Below, piece after piece: positions 56,780 to 64,000 of a DNA stretch of 64,000 bases. The DNA is from Lysinibacillus sphaericus OT4b.31 (GTDB lineage: Bacteria > Bacillota > Bacilli > Bacillales_A > Planococcaceae). The translations under genes and the position numbers were made by a program. The DNA is taken from contig NZ_KB933406.1 in NCBI RefSeq assembly GCF_000392615.1, forward strand, positions 16,233-80,232. The letters run 5' to 3'. The notes beneath the pieces are model-generated. The model searched no databases and was not told where the DNA came from. It saw only the letters and a list, made by a program, of their open reading frames with translations. Numbering within the stretch: position 1 is the first letter of the stretch; each line of letters begins with the position of its first letter.

Positions 56780-57280
56780 TTAACCCTTCCATCCAACTGC
56801 TACATCGTTTGAAGGGAATTCAATGACAAGTTTTGTTTGTGGACAATAAATATACCTATCCCAAGTTCTAACTTCTTCAACTCTGTGAATGATATTAGTC
56901 AATTTTGTTTTAATAACATATTGATATTTAAAATCGATAATATAACATATTTCATTATTTAGCTTATGATTTTTATTTATTAACTCAGCTAAAGCACTTT
57001 TATAGTCAATAAAGTTAGAAAATATAGTTTTGTAAAACATAAGATCCCACTCAATTCCATTATTACAAAATGGAAAAACTTTAAATAATTCATCTTTGAT
57101 TTTTTCAGAGTCTTCTTTAGATAAAATTTCTACTTCCTCTTTATAATCATTATGATTCGGAAACAACTCATTAACTTCCTCTAATACAAATTCATATTCT
57201 CTTTTTTCCTTTTCTTCAACTCTTTTTTGTTCTTGCTTGTCTAACAATTCTTTTAAACGTTCTTTTCTATCCTTACTCAC
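56780..57280 (-). CDS. hypothetical protein, 166 aa
   Basis: N-terminal 30 residues are a charged coiled coil (KERLKELLDKQEQKRVEEKE); the rest is a soluble alpha/beta domain (LFKVFPFCNNGIEWDLMFYK, YIYCPQTKLVIEFPSNDVAV). GTG 57280 follows GGGGTGA. Divergent from the lipoprotein gene. Shape recalls immunity or toxin-neutralising proteins, but that is a guess. Confidence 0.6.
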   Translation of the reverse strand: MSKDRKERLKELLDKQEQKRVEEKEKREYEFVLEEVNELFPNHNDYKEEVEILSKEDSEKIKDELFKVFPFCNNGIEWDLMFYKTIFSNFIDYKSALAELINKNHKLNNEICYIIDFKYQYVIKTKLTNIIHRVEEVRTWDRYIYCPQTKLVIEFPSNDVAVGWKG

Positions 57281-57482
57281 CTTAAATTCACCCCAAGAGA
57301 TATAATCATATACTTTATAAGAAGCCTAAGCCTTTAATTAAAAAGTAACGCAAACCGTCATTGAAACGGACAATTAAAAAACTATTTTAAAACAGATAAC
57401 TAATTACGGTTGTCTGTTTTTTTATGTGTACTTTTATTACTAAGTTTCCTAAAATGGAAATATAGAGGGAGGAATTATTGAA

Positions 57483-58490
57483 ATGAAAAAATTAATTTTT
57501 AGTGCTGCATTAGTATTAAGCTTGGGATTAGCTGGTTGTGGAGCAGATTCATCAAAGGAAGATAAACCTAAAGAGAATGGTGCTAAAACTGAAGAACCGC
57601 AAAAAGTTTTGGCTAAAACAACGGATGATGTAATTAAACATTTTAAAGATGATGGTTTAGAAACAGGAGAAGTTTCTGATTTACCAAATGATGAATTCGG
57701 TAATATCCGCAAGGAAGGAAAAAGAGTTTTAATTCCTTCCCTTGGTGATGATTCAGGTGGTCGATTATTCTTATTTGATAGTGAAGAAAACTTACAAAAA
57801 GCTAAAAGTTACTACGATGAATTAGGTAATTCAGGACCAATGTTTTATTCACACACACATCAGAGTGGCTTATTCTTAATTCAAATGAATGGCGATATGG
57901 AAGATAATGAATTCGCTAAGTATTCAGCTTCACTTGAAAAAGCTGTAACAGGTTCTACTAACGTTGAAATCAAAGAAGAAAGCAAAGTAAATAAAGCAGA
58001 TAATCTAACTGTAGCTAATGTCGGTGATGTAGTAAAAGATGACTTTGCAGGTACATATACAATCACTGATTTGTATGAAGCATCAACTGATAAATACAAA
58101 AGTGCTGATGTTGAATTTACTATTGATGGAATTAAAACGGCTAAATTAAAGGCGGAAAATCCTGATTTGATTGAAACAGCTGCTGAAACAAATGTCCTTA
58201 TCCTATCTATGACAGGAGAAAATTTATCTGACGACACAGTTGATTTTCATCCTAACACAGCTAAAATGATTACTGATACAAAGCGTCAAATTGATTCAAA
58301 TGTAATGATTTCTCCTTTTGAATCTGAGTTTATAGGAAAGGTAATTCAAAAAGGTGAAGTTATCTTTGATTTAGGAGAAGAAGGTTTAGAAGGAGTAAAA
58401 GAATTAAAATTTGTATTTGATAGTACTTCAAAAGATAACAGATTTATTGGTGATAAAATAACAGTAGTTGTACCAGTAAATAAAAAATAG
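57483..58490 (+). CDS. lipoprotein with two exported domains, 335 aa
   Basis: Signal peptide with lipobox LAGC (Cys19), then a Lys/Glu/Pro linker (DKPKENGAKTEEP). Residues ~45-160 form one domain (VIKHFKDDGLETGEVSDLPN ... GPMFYSHTHQSGLFLIQMNG), and ~175-335 a second DUF4352-like beta domain (VGDVVKDDFAGTYTITDLYE ... KLKFVFD-type end). ATG 57483 follows GGGAGG. Lipid-anchored outside the membrane; probably a sensor or substrate-binding accessory. A remnant of a related gene with the same promoter lies at 18490. Confidence 0.75.
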   Translation: MKKLIFSAALVLSLGLAGCGADSSKEDKPKENGAKTEEPQKVLAKTTDDVIKHFKDDGLETGEVSDLPNDEFGNIRKEGKRVLIPSLGDDSGGRLFLFDSEENLQKAKSYYDELGNSGPMFYSHTHQSGLFLIQMNGDMEDNEFAKYSASLEKAVTGSTNVEIKEESKVNKADNLTVANVGDVVKDDFAGTYTITDLYEASTDKYKSADVEFTIDGIKTAKLKAENPDLIETAAETNVLILSMTGENLSDDTVDFHPNTAKMITDTKRQIDSNVMISPFESEFIGKVIQKGEVIFDLGEEGLEGVKELKFVFDSTSKDNRFIGDKITVVVPVNKK

Positions 58491-58517
58491 TCACTCACCC
58501 GAGTGGCTTTTTTATTT
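58490..58517 (+). terminator. terminator of the lipoprotein gene
   Basis: CACTCACCCGAGTGGCTTTTTTA; short stem with six T. Confidence 0.7.
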
Positions 58518-58583
58518 TGCTTAAAATCGTGTCAGTTTTTTATTTTTTCATTTACTCTGTTTTCATGTAAACAAACAAAAAAG

Positions 58584-58617
58584 AACAGGCGCTCATTTAA
58601 ATAGTGAGTACCTGGTC
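58584..58617 (-). terminator. ACCAGG-type hairpin
   Basis: ACAGGCGCTCATTTA...GTGAGTACCTGGTC, downstream of the CPBP gene on the minus strand. Confidence 0.6.
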
Positions 58618-58680
58618 ATTTGTTTATATGGACTTTATTCTACTAATGCTCCTGTTAGTTTAAGTATATAGCTGTACACA

Positions 58681-59514
58681 CTAAATCATGTACTGCTCTA
58701 CATTAATAATGTTTGTGTCTTCCTTTCCATATAGTACTTTCTTTGGATTTATAATGATGATTAAAACGGCTACTGCTAAATAAAAAATTGCGTTATACAT
58801 GATTAAATCGAGTAAGTTTCCGTTTATTAAGCCAATAAAAAAATTAAAGAATTGGTGGATGATGATTGGGATGATTAAATTCTGATTTAAGTTATAAAAT
58901 GCTGTCATTACGATCTTAGTAGACATCAGCGCAATCATAAAGAATAATATATATTTAATTAAATCAATACCCACAAGCCCTGTAGTAAACCATAGCGGTA
59001 GATGCCACATCCCCCACCAAAATCCAATGATTATAGAAGCTGTTAATGGTGAATGCTTCTTTTGAAGCTCAATTTGAGCGAAACCTCTCCACCCTATTTC
59101 TTCTCCAAGTGGCCCTGCAAGAAGGTTTTTGATAAAGAAATAGAACAGCATTCCCCATGAAGTAATAGTAAAAATAGAGTCTACTTCACTATTGTTCGAT
59201 ACGATAGTCAAAATCATCAAAAATATGAATGCTTGAATCATGATAATAGTTAGAATCACAGAAAATTTAAGTTTATTCTTGAATTTATCTTTTGTAAATT
59301 GGATCAAACTCTGCCCAGGATAGATTTTTTTAAATAGTATTGCAAAAGCAAAAGTTGAGGACCAAGCTGATACACAAAGCATTATATCAAAAACCCATCC
59401 AGGAAATCCTAACATGCTTATGGCTCCTACAAGACAAAAAAGTGGCAAAAAAATGATATTGGTTAGTACAATAAAACTTGTAACTGGTTTTTTTAATTTC
59501 TTTTCACTATTCAT
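58681..59514 (-). CDS. CPBP-family intramembrane metalloprotease (CAAX/Abi-like)
   Basis: 277 aa, about eight helices. The three family motifs are present: GEEIGWRG (EExxxR), FWWGMWHLP (FxxxH) and IIHQFFNF (second His). These bind zinc in CAAX-type proteases; bacterial members act in bacteriocin self-immunity, signalling or unknown processes. ATG 59514 follows GCGGGGA; the longer frame from 59562 has no site. Monocistronic. A link to bacteriocin immunity is only family knowledge. Confidence 0.85.
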   Translation of the reverse strand: MNSEKKLKKPVTSFIVLTNIIFLPLFCLVGAISMLGFPGWVFDIMLCVSAWSSTFAFAILFKKIYPGQSLIQFTKDKFKNKLKFSVILTIIMIQAFIFLMILTIVSNNSEVDSIFTITSWGMLFYFFIKNLLAGPLGEEIGWRGFAQIELQKKHSPLTASIIIGFWWGMWHLPLWFTTGLVGIDLIKYILFFMIALMSTKIVMTAFYNLNQNLIIPIIIHQFFNFFIGLINGNLLDLIMYNAIFYLAVAVLIIIINPKKVLYGKEDTNIINVEQYMI

Positions 59515-59715
59515 ATATAATCCCCGCTTGAAAAAGTATTTCGTAAATTTAATAGCGCTCACATTTACGTATACCTCTAGCTTAAACCTAGGGGTTACTC
59601 ATAGGTCAATACATGTCTGGTATTATTTTATAGGTTTATTTTAATAAAACTTTATAAAAATAATCACTTTTTAAAAAACAACAATAAGGAGTGAAATGTA
59701 AATAAGATTCCAACG

Positions 59716-60096
59716 TCATTTAATTATATGACTTAAAAGTAGTTTCTCTACCTGTGTTTTAAGTGCCTGATTAGCGTAAGTAAACACTTGATCCTCGCCT
59801 GCTGTGGCAACAACGAGATCGCTAAAGTATTCATCAGTCTTTTCCCAACGCACTAATTTTATTTTATCTTTGGCCAACACTCTCTTTGCGTTGTAACATT
59901 CTTGTGAGATGTCGTCTAAAAGCTTATCGAGTATTGGCAAATATACCTTACTCGTTTTAAGGTTTTCAATCACCTTGTAGTCACGCTGTAATGATTGAAC
60001 GGCCATATCATAAACCACAAATTTATGAAGTACCATTAGGTGAAGAAACTTTACTCTCCCAACTAAATACAAATGCGCTACTTCTAAATATTCCAA
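59716..60096 (-). CDS. phage-associated hypothetical protein, 126 aa
   Basis: Helical protein (LEYLEVAHLYLVGRVKFLHL ... DKLLDDISQECYNAKRVLAK ... YANQALKTQVEKLLLSHI). TTG 60096, 7 bases after GGGAGG. Located after tail-type genes on the minus strand, where Bacillus prophages carry small XkdX-region genes. Decayed copies lie at 19740-20000 and 27340-27690. Confidence 0.55.
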   Translation of the reverse strand: MEYLEVAHLYLVGRVKFLHLMVLHKFVVYDMAVQSLQRDYKVIENLKTSKVYLPILDKLLDDISQECYNAKRVLAKDKIKLVRWEKTDEYFSDLVVATAGEDQVFTYANQALKTQVEKLLLSHIIK

Positions 60097-60143
60097 ACTA
60101 ATACCTCCCATACTTTACACTCCCTTTTCTTGCATAATAAAAG

Positions 60144-60170
60144 CCCTCCACAATTAACTGTAGAAGGCAT
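60144..60170 (-). terminator. CCCTCCAC-type phage hairpin
   Basis: GCCCTCCACAATTAACTGTAGAAGGC; third member of this hairpin family in the window. Confidence 0.6.
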
Positions 60171-60375
60171 AGAAAATAAGGCTAAGCTTCTGCTTGCGCT
60201 GAATGTTCTTCGTAGGAACAATACTCATAATTAAATGTTTATTTTCAATAGCTCCTCCGAAATTTACAAACGACAATCGTTGATCGTTTAAAGATGTAGT
60301 TAGTTCAGTCACGTTGATTTCCGCACCTGCCATATTAATTACTTGACCATCATTTAATTTTCCTTGGTAATCCAT
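60154..60375 (-). CDS. small phage protein, C-terminus possibly frameshifted
   Basis: ATG 60375 with AAAGGAGA ~10 bases upstream. The first ~55 residues (GKLNDGQVINMAGAEINVTE, ISFVNFGGAIENK-like) look like a small tail-region protein. The frame then runs into the terminator hairpin as NIQRKQKLSLIF. In another frame the end would be YEEHSAQAEA-stop just before the hairpin, so one base may be lost. Confidence 0.5.
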   Translation of the reverse strand: MDYQGKLNDGQVINMAGAEINVTELTTSLNDQRLSFVNFGGAIENKHLIMSIVPTKNIQRKQKLSLIFYAFYS

Positions 60376-60394
60376 ATTTATCATTCTCCTTTAA

Positions 60395-60975
60395 TTATGT
60401 TAATTTAACTGAACCTACGTCTACTCCGTTTACACGGAACCAAATAAGCCTTGCTGCAGGACTATATGCAATACCGATACCAGGTGTGTGTCCTTTAGCT
60501 AATTCATTAATAAAACCTACATTAGAAAAATCAACAGACGCACCATAGAAAGTTGTATTTTGACTTTGTATACTTAAGTTATTATTAGTCGTTAAATCAA
60601 GATTGCCACTATTCGAAACTAACATAGAGCCTTCACCGAATATAATCGCATTCCCGCCAAAACCTCTAAGATAAAGATCATTCCCTATTTTCACATCATT
60701 GTATATATCAATATTTCCAGACGTTATAGTCCCTAAATTACCTGTAATATCTGACAAGACATTTACAGCACCAATAAGGTTAATCTTAGAAGCTTGTATG
60801 CTAATGGTTGTTGCCGTTTGATTAATCTTCGACACAACTGTATTACCTGTAACATCTGTTAAGCTCACTTTTGACTCAATTTGATGAGCTTGTTGTGTAA
60901 TGCTACTTTCAGCGTTACTTACACGTGTGCCTAAACCACTGATTTGCGTTTGCTGGCTAGTAACTGGTCCACACA
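60395..60975 (-). pseudogene. phage tail/minor structural protein, 5'-truncated
   Basis: About 190 codons of the C-terminal part: SNAESSITQQAHQIESKVSL, NVLSDITGNLGTITSGNIDI, then a beta-helix-like repeat region and GIGIAYSPAARLIWFRVNGV. No start or ribosome binding site; the upstream frame is the reverse of an integrase fragment joined at about 60970. It is what is left of a long tail-fibre gene. Confidence 0.65.
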
Positions 60976-61452
60976 TCTTTTCTTCATGTTTTTGACGGTT
61001 TAAAAGAAGAAAAGCACTTTTTCTTAGGTCCAACAAAAACAAAAAGACCTCGTATTGTAAATGTGCCAGTAGTATTAATGAAAGAAATAAAAGAGTATTC
61101 GAAGGAACACAAAAAGTTGCAGCTTGCATCAGGCGAAGCGTGGACCCCAATGAGGGATAATGAAGGACAGCCAATTAATCTGTTATTCACAAAGAATAAC
61201 GGTTTCCCCTCCCATCCAGATGGTATGTCTGGAAGATGGCGCGAAATTGTTGAAAGATACGAATTACCTAAACTCACATTCCATGGACTAAGACACACAT
61301 ACGCATCTTTTATGATTAGTAAAAATGTTAATTTTAAAATAATCCAAGAACAACTTGGACATGTAAACATTCAAGAAACGATTAATACCTATAGCCACCT
61401 AACAATGGAAGATAAAGAAAAAGCAACCGACTACTTCAACTCAATCTTATAA
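60976..61452 (+). pseudogene. tyrosine recombinase, C-terminal fragment
   Basis: Frame VFDGLKEEKHFFLGPTKTKR, then GRWREIVERYELPKLTFHGL-RHT (H-x-x-R box), EQLGHVNIQETINTYSHL (His and catalytic Tyr) and EDKEKATDYFNSIL-stop. The N-terminal half with the first Arg is missing. GTG 61063 could start a 129-aa product but has no ribosome binding site. Fused head-on to a phage tail gene at ~60970. Confidence 0.75.
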
Positions 61453-61478
61453 AAAATGGTCGGTTTTTGGTCGGTTGC
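61413..61478 (+). repeat. integrase 3'-end repeat, copy 2
   Basis: Counterpart of 15449-15515, here as the true end of the integrase fragment, with the tail AATGGTCGGTTTTTGGTCGG. Confidence 0.75.
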
Positions 61479-61524
61479 CTTAATTACTATTAAATTAAAT
61501 ACCCCTAAAACGTTGATATATCAA

Positions 61525-61576
61525 CTAGTCTTGAATAGCCGCTTCTAACGCAACAACCATCATGTCATTGAATTAC
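61525..61576. repeat. att-like repeat, copy 2
   Basis: CTAGTCTTGAATAGCCGCTT...CGCAACAACCATCATGTC; matches 56490-56541 and lies the same distance after an integrase end. Confidence 0.65.
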
Positions 61577-61664
61577 TTGTACTTTTAATAATAAAAAGAT
61601 ACTTCAATAGTATTGATTTAACAACGTTTTACACTTTATTAATTGCATCTTAAAGTGTTTAACT

Positions 61665-61776
61665 TTTTATTAAGTTACCTAAATTTTAGATGTTGGTCGC
61701 TTTTTGGTCGCCTAAAGTCTCCTGTTTTTAACTAAGACTGCCCCTAAAAAGGCGGTCTTTCTTCTATTTATAAGTT
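61665..61776 (+). repeat. 110-bp repeat, copy 2
   Basis: GATGTTGGTCGCTTTTTGGTCG...GACTGCCCCTAAAAAGGCGG-TCTTTCTTC. Matches 31855-31965, including the terminator-like hairpin. Confidence 0.65.
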
Positions 61777-61795
61777 ATGTCTAGGTAAAAAACTA

Positions 61796-61843
61796 TTGAC
61801 CTTTATGTTATCAATGTGATTATATAATCATATAGATAACATA
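61796..61843 (+). promoter_or_regulatory. palindromic promoter/operator of the regulator-hydrolase operon
   Basis: Outer arms TATGTTATC (61804-61812) and GATAACATA (61835-61843) enclose a perfect palindrome TGATTATATAATCA (61817-61830) that contains the -10-like TATAAT/TATATA; TTGACC at 61796 can serve as -35. Likely autoregulated. Confidence 0.6.
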
Positions 61844-61860
61844 TGGAGGTGAATATCCAA

Positions 61861-62409
61861 ATGGATATTAGCATTAAAGATATGATGGACTGTATTGTCA
61901 ACCCTGTTAAAAATCAAATTATACTTGCGATTCAAGCAAAAGGTGAGTGTACAGCAAAAGATTTATTATCATTACAATACGACATCCCACAAGCCACGCT
62001 CTATCGCACATTAAATCGTTTGGTAGAGAGTGGGGTTATTAAGATTGTTGAAGAAAAAAAAGTTCGAGCAGTAACGGAGAAAGTTTACGCCTTGAATGAC
62101 AGTTTTTTGAATGTCAACCAATCTATCATTGAGCAGAACGATGGTGAAGCATATTTTAAGTTATTTACGAACTTTTTATTTGTATTGATGAAAGAGTTTC
62201 AAAATTACGCTGAAAAATCCTCTATAAATATTGTTGAGGATGGGTCAGGTTTCAGCGCAACTCCTATCTATGCAACTGTTGAAGAAATGTTAGATATCGG
62301 AAATAAATTCAAAGAAATAATTACCCCTTATCAAACAAGAAACGCATCGTTTGAGGGACAAAAAATGCATATTCTAGCAACTATTATTACGCCCCCAAAC
62401 GATAAATAA
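61861..62409 (+). CDS. ArsR/HTH_20-type transcriptional regulator
   Basis: 182 aa from ATG 61861 (GGAGGTGA upstream). Residues ~5-70 form a winged HTH: MDCIVNPVKNQIILAIQAKG, then IPQATLYRTLNRLVESGVIK. The C-terminal ~110 residues are a helical effector/dimer domain as in YobV- and YycH-neighbour regulators of Bacillales. First gene of a two-gene operon, 17 bases before the hydrolase; a nested palindrome covers its promoter. Confidence 0.8.
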   Translation: MDISIKDMMDCIVNPVKNQIILAIQAKGECTAKDLLSLQYDIPQATLYRTLNRLVESGVIKIVEEKKVRAVTEKVYALNDSFLNVNQSIIEQNDGEAYFKLFTNFLFVLMKEFQNYAEKSSINIVEDGSGFSATPIYATVEEMLDIGNKFKEIITPYQTRNASFEGQKMHILATIITPPNDK

Positions 62410-62426
62410 ATTATGAGGTGACTGTT

Positions 62427-63089
62427 ATGAAAACAAAGAATAAGAGGAGAAATCTTTTTGTGATACTCATTGGAATATTGGTACTTTGTATAGGAATTAT
62501 AGCCGTACGATTGGTATATTTGTCGAGTGCCACAAAGGGCGATACAATCATCAAATATAAAAGTCCCAAAAGCGCACTTCTGGTAACAGATATCCAAAAT
62601 GACACCTTAGGTATATCCGAATATGACAACACGGATCCGTTAATGTCTAACATCAACACAGCTATCGAATACGCCAATGATTCTGAAATGGAGATTATTT
62701 ACGTCAAGCAAGAGTTTATGAGAAATTCATTGGATTCACTGCTTTCTGGTGGTATGTATCAGGCTGATAGTGATGGAGCGAACTTATATAATGAACTATC
62801 TATTCAATCAGAGAACGTTTTTAACAAGCTCCGCTCTGATGCTTTTTCTTCAGAACTTTTTGAAAATTATCTCGTAGAAAACGAAATTGATACCCTTTAT
62901 ATTGTTGGTGCAGATGCCAGTGGTTGTGTATACAAGACAGCTTTAGGCGGCATAAACAGGGGTTATCGCGTTATTGTTTTGGATGATTGCTTATTTTCAG
63001 TAAAAAAAGATGCACTGAATAAAATGCTTGAGAAATATCAGACAAATGGTATCGAGATAACTAATATTAATAATTTTATCCAAACATAA
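62427..63089 (+). CDS. membrane-anchored isochorismatase-like cysteine hydrolase
   Basis: 220 aa from ATG 62427 (GAGGTGA upstream). One N-terminal transmembrane helix (LFVILIGILVLCIGIIAV) then an isochorismatase fold with the catalytic triad Asp55 (LLVTDIQND), Lys134 (NKLRSDAF) and Cys167 (GADASGCVYKTA). Ordinary members are cytoplasmic; the membrane anchor puts this one probably outside. Co-transcribed with the HTH regulator before it. Substrate unknown; amide or vinyl-ether hydrolysis is the family chemistry. Confidence 0.8.
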   Translation: MKTKNKRRNLFVILIGILVLCIGIIAVRLVYLSSATKGDTIIKYKSPKSALLVTDIQNDTLGISEYDNTDPLMSNINTAIEYANDSEMEIIYVKQEFMRNSLDSLLSGGMYQADSDGANLYNELSIQSENVFNKLRSDAFSSELFENYLVENEIDTLYIVGADASGCVYKTALGGINRGYRVIVLDDCLFSVKKDALNKMLEKYQTNGIEITNINNFIQT

Positions 63090-63228
63090 GACTGATTGGT
63101 GTAACTAAGAACGGTAAAGGAAATTATATTAGATTGTTTAGCACTATAAAAATTTGAAAATATACAAATTTACGACTATCTCTAAAAAGTGTCCTTTTTT
63201 ATTGTAACTCTTACTAAAGAAAAAAATT

Positions 63229-63281
63229 AGACCACCCATCACGGAGTGGTCTTATTATGGATTATTTAATTAAAGCACCCA
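63229..63281 (-). terminator. GACCACCC-type border hairpin
   Basis: GACCACCCATCACGGAGTGGTC then GATTATTTAATTAAAGCACCC, 3' of the GNAT gene. Confidence 0.75.
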
Positions 63282-63341
63282 GTGTAACTATTCACAGTGT
63301 TAAAATTAAATGTGATTAGCTGATATACTAAATGCGATGTG

Positions 63342-63824
63342 TTAAAACTCTAAACACATATCATACCAGACTGAATCACCAAGTGAAGACTGCGATATTC
63401 CCTCATTTTTATATCCAAACTTTTCATAATAATGTATTAACTCTTTCTTACAAGTCAAGATACAGCCTTTACGTCCTTGCTTTTTTGCATCTGCAATAAC
63501 CTGCTCCATCATCTTTGCAGCATATCCATGCTTTCGGTATTTAGGAACCGTGTTTACACCAAATATAGCCTGCCATGCTCCTTCCCCCTCATGCAAAGAA
63601 GCATTCTTAAACATTTCATCTCGGATTGTTGGCTCATTTGTCACCATTCCATTGATAAAACCTATTAATTCCCCGTTCTCTTCTAAAATCCAGAAATGAT
63701 CTGGATACACTTTCAGTCTTTCTTCAAACTCCTTCTCTGTTGCTGCCTCTTCAGGGGGAAAACACACTGTTCCCACTTCAAAAATAGCAGATAAATCACT
63801 TAGCTTAGCTGTACGTATTTTCAT
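63342..63824 (-). CDS. GNAT-family N-acetyltransferase, AANAT-like
   Basis: 160 aa. FGVNTVPKYRKHGYAAKMME is motif A (K-x-x-G-x-A) and HYYEKFGYKNEGIS motif B. The N-terminal AIFEVGTVCFPPEEAATEKE with PP-EA is typical of the arylalkylamine-type branch that acetylates amines. GAGGAA precedes ATG 63824. Monocistronic; ended by the border hairpin. Sixth GNAT gene of the window. Confidence 0.85.
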   Translation of the reverse strand: MKIRTAKLSDLSAIFEVGTVCFPPEEAATEKEFEERLKVYPDHFWILEENGELIGFINGMVTNEPTIRDEMFKNASLHEGEGAWQAIFGVNTVPKYRKHGYAAKMMEQVIADAKKQGRKGCILTCKKELIHYYEKFGYKNEGISQSSLGDSVWYDMCLEF

Positions 63825-63839
63825 ATATCAAATTCCTCT

Positions 63840-63960
63840 TTTTTAATTATTTTTCTCAACTTCATCAAGGTTAAAACCATTTGTATCAATTGAGATTATT
63901 GTATTATTATCATAGATGGCAACTTAATGTATAGTTAAACGGATCAAATGGAACAAAATC
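63840..63960 (-). pseudogene. possible gene 3' end at the window edge
   Basis: Minus frame VAIYDNNTISIDTNGFNLDE ending at TAA near 63844. Its upstream part is out of frame or decayed; too short to identify. Confidence 0.3.
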
Positions 63961-64000
63961 ACATTATTAATTATAACTATCCTCCCTCTATAAACATTGA

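Noticed and set aside
62331..62677. Two 88-codon minus-strand frames
   Set aside because: Shadows of the isochorismatase-like gene, which has motifs and a ribosome binding site.

Overview
The window reads as a piece of chromosome from a low-GC, endospore-forming member of the Bacillales. The closest fit by feel is Lysinibacillus or a relative in the Bacillaceae/Planococcaceae; this is inference, since no rRNA or housekeeping gene is present to settle it. Support comes from AT-rich DNA, strong AGGAGG-type ribosome binding sites, frequent TTG and GTG starts, and spore genes: a YjcZ-type peptide, a broken Ger(x)C germination gene, a Cys-rich coat-like protein and a collagen-like exosporium-type protein. 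I see no tRNA, rRNA or CRISPR array. The whole window looks accessory.

Layout. 1-17.7 kb is mostly single genes: two MFS exporters (one with its own MarR repressor and a perfect palindromic operator), an SDR whose catalytic Tyr is Phe, three GNAT acetyltransferases, an aldo/keto reductase, a LysR regulator, a serine hydrolase, a HicB-like orphan and a DNA-alkylation-repair gene broken by one lost base. 17.7-31 kb is a graveyard of phage and spore genes (holin with dead endolysin, dead XRE regulator, Ger(x)C with an inverted middle, frameshifted methyltransferase) between intact small genes and a PadR-membrane protein pair. 32-43 kb holds an MBL hydrolase, a DUF3923 protein and an Lsa-type ABC-F antibiotic-resistance gene. 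The ABC-F gene has a 17-codon leader peptide with overlapping hairpins, and just upstream lies the 3' end of a cfr-like rRNA methyltransferase. An SRPBCC protein with a dead WYL regulator, an 11-repeat LRR protein, the coat-like protein, a GNAT and a secreted discoidin/BIG2 protein follow.

45-55.5 kb is the most unusual part. It is a run of small gene cassettes, each encoding a short membrane or secreted protein (56-141 aa). Most are preceded by a conserved leader block (TTACACTATA...TTATTCAACTAACGG) or a shorter variant, and are followed by a conserved hairpin (GGACTTGC...GCAAGTCCTTTTGTTA) and a conserved ~200-bp spacer. Two cassettes carry nearly identical proteins. The array is interrupted by a DHFR/RibD-like gene, an IS3 remnant, a dead phage regulator and the collagen-like gene, and it ends where a broken tyrosine recombinase cuts the last hairpin in half. 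A related border motif also marks the left edge of many minus-strand genes between 32 and 63 kb.

56-64 kb contains a second integrase 3' fragment fused to a truncated phage tail gene, att-like repeats beside both integrases, a lipoprotein, a CPBP protease, a regulator with a membrane-anchored isochorismatase-like hydrolase, and a last GNAT. The region looks like an integration hotspot where phages and small elements have repeatedly inserted and decayed.
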